Shown one piece after another: positions 60,673-64,000 of a stretch of DNA of 64,000 nt. The position numbers and the translations under genes were made by a program. Source of the DNA: Alkalihalobacillus pseudalcaliphilus (GTDB taxonomy: Bacteria; Bacillota; Bacilli; Bacillales; Bacillaceae_D); contig NZ_JAQQWS010000010.1 of the NCBI RefSeq assembly GCF_028610675.1, positions 1 to 64,000 of the forward strand, given 5' to 3'. The notes under the pieces were generated by a model that did not search any database, was not told where the DNA came from, and saw only the letters and a list, made by a program, of their open reading frames with translations. Numbering within the stretch: position 1 is the first letter of the stretch; each line of letters starts with the position of its first letter.

Positions 60673-62013
60673 ATGGAGAATACGAGAGAGCAATGGTCTT
60701 CTAAGTTTGGCTTTATTTTAGCCACAGCAGGTGCAGCAATTGGTTTAGGAGCAATTTGGAAGTTCCCGTATGTTGCTGGAATGAATGGCGGCGGTGCTTT
60801 TTTAATTTTGTTTATCGTGTTTACAGTTTTTATTGGCCTTTCTATGCTAGTATCAGAATTTATCATAGGAAGAGGGGCGAAAAAAGAAGCGGTTTCAGCG
60901 TATAAAAAGCTTGCTCCAAATAGCTTTTGGGTACATGTTGGACGACTAGGTGTCGTTGGCTGTTTCTTATTACTGTCTTTTTATAGTGTTGTAGGCGGCT
61001 GGATTATGCTATATTCAGGGCTTGCAGTTACCGGAAATGTCATCTCGGCAGATGCGAATTATGGTCAGCTATTCGACCAGATTACAGCCTCGCCATGGAT
61101 GGGTTTAGTAGGGTTAGCTCTCTTCTTAATTTTGAATGTCATTGTCCTATCCTTTGGTATTAAAAATGGAATTGAAAAAGCAAATAAGTATTTAATGCCT
61201 TTGCTTTTTATTTTCTTTATAATTCTTGTTGTTCGTGCATTAACTTTAGATGGAGCAATGGAAGGAGTTCGTTTCTTCTTATATCCAGACTTCTCTTTAA
61301 TGACAAGTGAAGGAGTGCTTTATGCATTAGGACAATCTTTCTTCTCTTTAGCTGTTGGTTTTTCTTGTATGGTTACATATAGTTCTTATTTAAATCAAAA
61401 AGAAAGTATTCCGCAAGCCGCATCATCGGTTGCAGTGATGAATATTTTTGTATCTATTTTGGCAGGTTTGGCGATTTTTCCAGTTGTTTTTGCGTTTGGA
61501 CTTGAACCGGCAGAGGGGCCAGGATTATTGTTTATCGTTCTTCCTTCCGCATTCTCACAAATGCCACTTGGGGAAGTATTTCTCGCCATCTTTTTACTGC
61601 TTTTTTTATTTGCAACGTTAACTTCTTCATTCAGTTTATTAGAAATCATTATTTCGGCTTTTACAGAAGATAAAAAACGTTCCCGAATAAAAGTTGCTTG
61701 GGTTTCTGGAATGATCGTCTTTTTTGCAGGAATTCCAGCTGCCTTATCATTTGGTATTCTTGAAAATGTAGAATTATTTGGGATGAATGTATTTGATTTA
61801 ACGGATTATTTGGTCAGTAATATCATGCTTCCGCTTGGTAGTTTACTCATTGCTTTGTTTATTTCCTATAAAATGGATAAACAGCTTGTGAAGAGCCAAT
61901 TCCGAGCAGGAAACTCTTTATCGTCAAATTGGTTAAATACGTGGATTTTCCTCATGAGATATATCGTTCCACTAACGATTATCATTGTGTTTGTAGGATT
62001 AATAATAGGTTAG
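60673..62013 (+). CDS. NSS-family sodium-dependent transporter
   Basis: A 446-aa neurotransmitter:sodium-symporter-type carrier with 11-12 helices. TM1 has GAAIGLGAIWKFPYVAGMNGG, the sodium and substrate site; TM6 SLAVGFSCMVTYSSYL. Start ATG 60673 behind GTGAGGTGG. It directly follows kynA by 63 bp, so import of tryptophan (as in TnaT) is the likely role, inferred from context. Confidence 0.9.
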   Translation: MENTREQWSSKFGFILATAGAAIGLGAIWKFPYVAGMNGGGAFLILFIVFTVFIGLSMLVSEFIIGRGAKKEAVSAYKKLAPNSFWVHVGRLGVVGCFLLLSFYSVVGGWIMLYSGLAVTGNVISADANYGQLFDQITASPWMGLVGLALFLILNVIVLSFGIKNGIEKANKYLMPLLFIFFIILVVRALTLDGAMEGVRFFLYPDFSLMTSEGVLYALGQSFFSLAVGFSCMVTYSSYLNQKESIPQAASSVAVMNIFVSILAGLAIFPVVFAFGLEPAEGPGLLFIVLPSAFSQMPLGEVFLAIFLLLFLFATLTSSFSLLEIIISAFTEDKKRSRIKVAWVSGMIVFFAGIPAALSFGILENVELFGMNVFDLTDYLVSNIMLPLGSLLIALFISYKMDKQLVKSQFRAGNSLSSNWLNTWIFLMRYIVPLTIIIVFVGLIIG

Positions 62014-62480
62014 TAGAATGAATTTAGTCAGTAAATGGATATGGTAACTTAGCGGACCTCTTTTTGGATGAAGGGACGGGAAGTAGGATTAGGACTGGTG
62101 AGAATAATCATTGCGTTGTGCCGAGTGCAAGAAAAGAAGTAGCAACACTAGCTCGCAAAAAGGTAGCTTATGTTGCAAGATAAGACAAAAAGTAACGCCA
62201 GAATAAAAGAATTCTGGCAGAACGATCATAGAAAGTCCGCTGATATTTTAGAGATAAAGTATCAGCGGGCTTTCTTCGATTGGAGTGAGTGGGTTATTTT
62301 ATTTTCCTTTCAATTAAGGAGATATGAAAATACGAACGTACAAGTTTTGGGTTAATATCAACAGGATAAGTGAATAAGGAAGGAAATTAGGCTTTATAAT
62401 CTGAGTTTAATCAGGCTAACGCAATTTTTATCAGAAAATTTGTTAAATAGTATTGATCGGTAAATGTAATTAGATATATA
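62014..62480. other. Intergenic with gene debris
   Basis: Holds a hairpin GCCAGAAT/ATTCTGGC (about 62198-62219), the terminator at 62231, and open stretches such as CVVPSARKEVATLARKK without start or ribosome site. No intact gene. Confidence 0.5.
62231..62276 (+). terminator. Terminator of the kyn/NSS region
   Basis: Fifteen-bp stem GAAAGTCCGCTGATA / TATCAGCGGGCTTTC (one G-U pair), then a short T-rich tail. Confidence 0.65.
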
Positions 62481-62493
62481 ATAAAAACAGAAT

Positions 62494-62507
62494 CTTGTAC
62501 GTATAAG
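62494..62507 (+). promoter_or_regulatory. AraR-like operator
   Basis: CTTGTACGTATAAG, a near-perfect palindrome close to the AraR box (TTGTNCGTACAA) of Bacillus arabinose genes, 127 bp before the sugar-binding protein gene. Confidence 0.5.
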
Positions 62508-62583
62508 TTGAGACACCTGATGTATGAAGTAGAACATTCCGGAACAAAGACTTTAAGGAGGTAGATAGAGAGTTTACCTAATG

Positions 62584-62598
62584 TTGTAAGCGTATTCT
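62584..62598 (+). promoter_or_regulatory. cre box (CcpA site)
   Basis: TTGTAAGCGTATTCT matches the cre consensus WTGNAANCGNWNNCW at every defined position. It stands 36 bp before the sugar-binding protein start; CcpA bound there should repress when glucose is present. Confidence 0.75.
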
Positions 62599-62633
62599 TA
62601 TATCATTATTAATTATAATTGGGGGAATGATTT

Positions 62634-63710
62634 ATGAAAAACATATGGTATGTCATCCTGGTATTGAGCTTATTCGCTTTAGCAGCTTGTGGAAGTGATT
62701 CGACGGGAAGCGGTGAATCGAATGGTTATAAGGTTGGTCTTGCTATGCCAACACAATCATCAGAGCGTTGGGTTAAAGATGGCGAGAATATGGAAGCTGA
62801 ATTTGAGGCGCTCGGTTATGAAGTGGACTTACAATATGCCGAGGATGTTGTTCAAACCCAGGTATCACAAATTGAAAACATGATCACACAAGGTGTGGAC
62901 CTTCTTGTCATTGCTTCTATTGATGGTGAGGCACTAACGAGTGTATTAGAAATGGCAGAAGCATCTAATATACCTGTTGTAGCCTATGACCGATTAATTA
63001 TGAACAGTGAACATGTTAGTTATTATGCCACTTTTGATAATTATGAGGTTGGTGTTTTACAAGGTCAATATATTGAGGAAAGCTTAGGTTTGGCTGATGG
63101 TGAAGGGCCATTTAATATGGAGCTTTTTGGCGGATCGCCTGACGATAATAATGCTTATTTCTTCTGGGATGGGGCTATGTCGATTTTACAACCTTATATT
63201 GATGAAGGACAATTAGTAGTTCGAAGTGGTCAAACGAATTTTGAACAAGGTGCAACTTTAAGATGGGACGGGGCATTAGCACAGGAAAGAATGGATAATT
63301 TATTAAGTGCCCATTATGCCAGTGAGGATATTGATGTCGTGTATTCACCATTTGACGGTATTAGTCGTGGTATTATTTCATCCTTAAGTTCTGTCGGTTA
63401 TGGGACAGATAGTAAGCCGATGCCGGTTATCACGGGACAGGATGCTGAATTGTCATCTGTGAAATATATCATTTCTGGTGAACAAACGCAGACGATTTTT
63501 AAAGATACAAGAGAGCTAGCCAAACAGGCGGTAAATATGGCTGATGCTATTTTGCAAGATGGAGAAGCAGAAATTAATGATACGGAAACGTATGACAACG
63601 GAGCGAAAGTAGTCCCTTCTTATTTATTAGAACCGATTTCCGTTGATGTTAATAATTATGAAGAGGTTCTGGTTGAAAGCGGTTACTATACAGAGGATGA
63701 TCTTCAGTAA
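62634..63710 (+). CDS. Monosaccharide-binding lipoprotein, ChvE type
   Basis: A 358-aa extracellular solute-binding protein. Lipoprotein signal with LFALAAC (Cys19), Ser/Gly linker, then a type-I periplasmic-binding fold: KVGLAMPTQSSERWVKDGENM, GVDLLVIASIDGEAL, VVAYDRLI, and PVITGQDAELSSVKYI late. Closest known type is ChvE/XylF-like proteins for arabinose, xylose, galactose or glucose. Start ATG behind GGGGGAATG. AraR-like and cre boxes upstream point to L-arabinose or a related sugar. Confidence 0.9.
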   Translation: MKNIWYVILVLSLFALAACGSDSTGSGESNGYKVGLAMPTQSSERWVKDGENMEAEFEALGYEVDLQYAEDVVQTQVSQIENMITQGVDLLVIASIDGEALTSVLEMAEASNIPVVAYDRLIMNSEHVSYYATFDNYEVGVLQGQYIEESLGLADGEGPFNMELFGGSPDDNNAYFFWDGAMSILQPYIDEGQLVVRSGQTNFEQGATLRWDGALAQERMDNLLSAHYASEDIDVVYSPFDGISRGIISSLSSVGYGTDSKPMPVITGQDAELSSVKYIISGEQTQTIFKDTRELAKQAVNMADAILQDGEAEINDTETYDNGAKVVPSYLLEPISVDVNNYEEVLVESGYYTEDDLQ

Positions 63711-63722
63711 GTGATAAATGAG

Positions 63723-63763
63723 AGATGGCTTAGTTGACGTTCTAAGCCATCTTCCTTCCTTTT
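63723..63763 (+). terminator. Intercistronic terminator/attenuator
   Basis: Perfect 11-bp stem AGATGGCTTAG / CTAAGCCATCT followed by TCCTTCCTTTTT, between the binding-protein and ATPase genes. It would let the binding protein be made in excess. Confidence 0.75.
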
Positions 63764-63787
63764 TAAAGATGGAAAGGTGTGAGTAGG

Positions 63788-64000
63788 TTGGAAAAAATCA
63801 TACTAGAGATGAAACATATCAATAAAAGCTTTCCCGGTGTAAAAGCGTTAGATGATGTAAATTTTCAAGTGATGGATGGAGAAATTCATGCATTAATTGG
63901 AGAAAATGGTGCAGGAAAATCAACATTAATGAAAGTTCTTAGTGGTGTCCATCCTTATGGGAGTTATGACGGCGATATTGTTTATCAGAATGAGTTATGT
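63788..64000 (+). CDS. Sugar ABC transporter ATPase, GguA/XylG type (partial)
   Basis: The first 71 residues of the ATP-binding subunit, cut by the window edge. Walker A GENGAGKST follows MDGEIHALI, and SGVHPYGSYDGDIVY is the GguA/XylG hallmark after Walker A. Start TTG 63788 (a GTG nine bases upstream is also in frame) behind AAAGGTGTGAG. The permease gene (gguB-like) is expected just beyond the window. Confidence 0.9.
   Translation, partial: MEKIILEMKHINKSFPGVKALDDVNFQVMDGEIHALIGENGAGKSTLMKVLSGVHPYGSYDGDIVYQNELC

Noticed and set aside
62170..62355. 61-aa frame after the NSS gene
   Set aside because: Overlaps a terminator hairpin and lacks a ribosome site.
6549..63700. tRNA or rRNA genes
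   Set aside because: No cloverleaf or rRNA signature recognised apart from the tRNA-like part of tmRNA.

Overview
The window looks like chromosome from a low-GC Gram-positive spore-former of the Bacillaceae, most likely an alkaliphile- or halophile-type Bacillus relative. The evidence is the gene order secG - carboxylesterase - rnr - smpB - ssrA known from Bacillus, strong AGGAGG ribosome sites, a seven-gene Mrp Na+/H+ antiporter operon, a KatE catalase with a SigB-like promoter, a CcpA-type cre box, and BsrG/TxpA-like type I toxin genes. The species is not determined. One 100-base run of N (1970-2069) marks an assembly gap inside a tandem repeat.

Layout. 1-2280: two unrelated-looking minisatellites, both with a 51-bp period, flank secG and a hydrolase gene. 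2340-6548: esterase, RNase R, SmpB and tmRNA (protein export, RNA decay, trans-translation). 6950-11800: a small Cys-rich protein gene facing a MacB/FtsX-type ABC transporter with a 1079-aa permease. 12.2-17.1 kb: a frameshifted MFS gene, an ABC-2 exporter, ASCH and RidA-like proteins, and the decayed ends of a divergent LysR/MdaB pair. 17.4-22.7 kb: manganese catalase with a DUF3231 partner, DUF523, acetyltransferases, a second ASCH protein and a truncated phosphotransferase.

22.8-23.95 kb holds three tandem copies of a complete type I toxin-antitoxin module, plus what looks like the stump of a fourth. 23.96-26.3 kb: a LysR regulator divergent from a stand-alone EPSP synthase with an unusual active-site loop. 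26.6-35.4 kb: PadR-controlled genes, a serine hydrolase, a flavoprotein, a Nudix protein, a PadR/ABC-2 exporter locus with matching operators at both promoters, an ArsR regulator next to an SDR remnant, and a graveyard of gene ends at 35.0-35.5 kb. 35.7-39.9 kb: KatE, a nucleotidyltransferase, an acetyltransferase and a frameshifted Nudix gene. 39.95-45.7 kb: mrpABCDEFG on the minus strand. 46.1-55.0 kb: CapA-type and VanY-type envelope proteins, a YiaA-like/microprotein/HTH cassette, an RRNPP-type regulator, an ABC exporter and an acetyltransferase-chemoreceptor pair.

55.0-62.0 kb is a tryptophan catabolism island (kynU, kynB, kynA and an NSS transporter, with TetR and OsmC genes upstream). 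It is riddled with GC-rich structured repeats whose hairpin shows compensatory base changes; one such element separates kynB from kynA. From 62.5 kb a monosaccharide ABC transporter (ChvE-GguA type) begins, preceded by an AraR-like box and a perfect cre box, and it runs off the right edge.

The best candidates for something undescribed are the triple toxin-antitoxin array, the covarying interspersed repeat of the kyn island, the paired 51-bp minisatellites, and the small-protein cassette at 48.6-49.4 kb. TTG starts are frequent, so many starts were set by Shine-Dalgarno spacing rather than by the first ATG/GTG.
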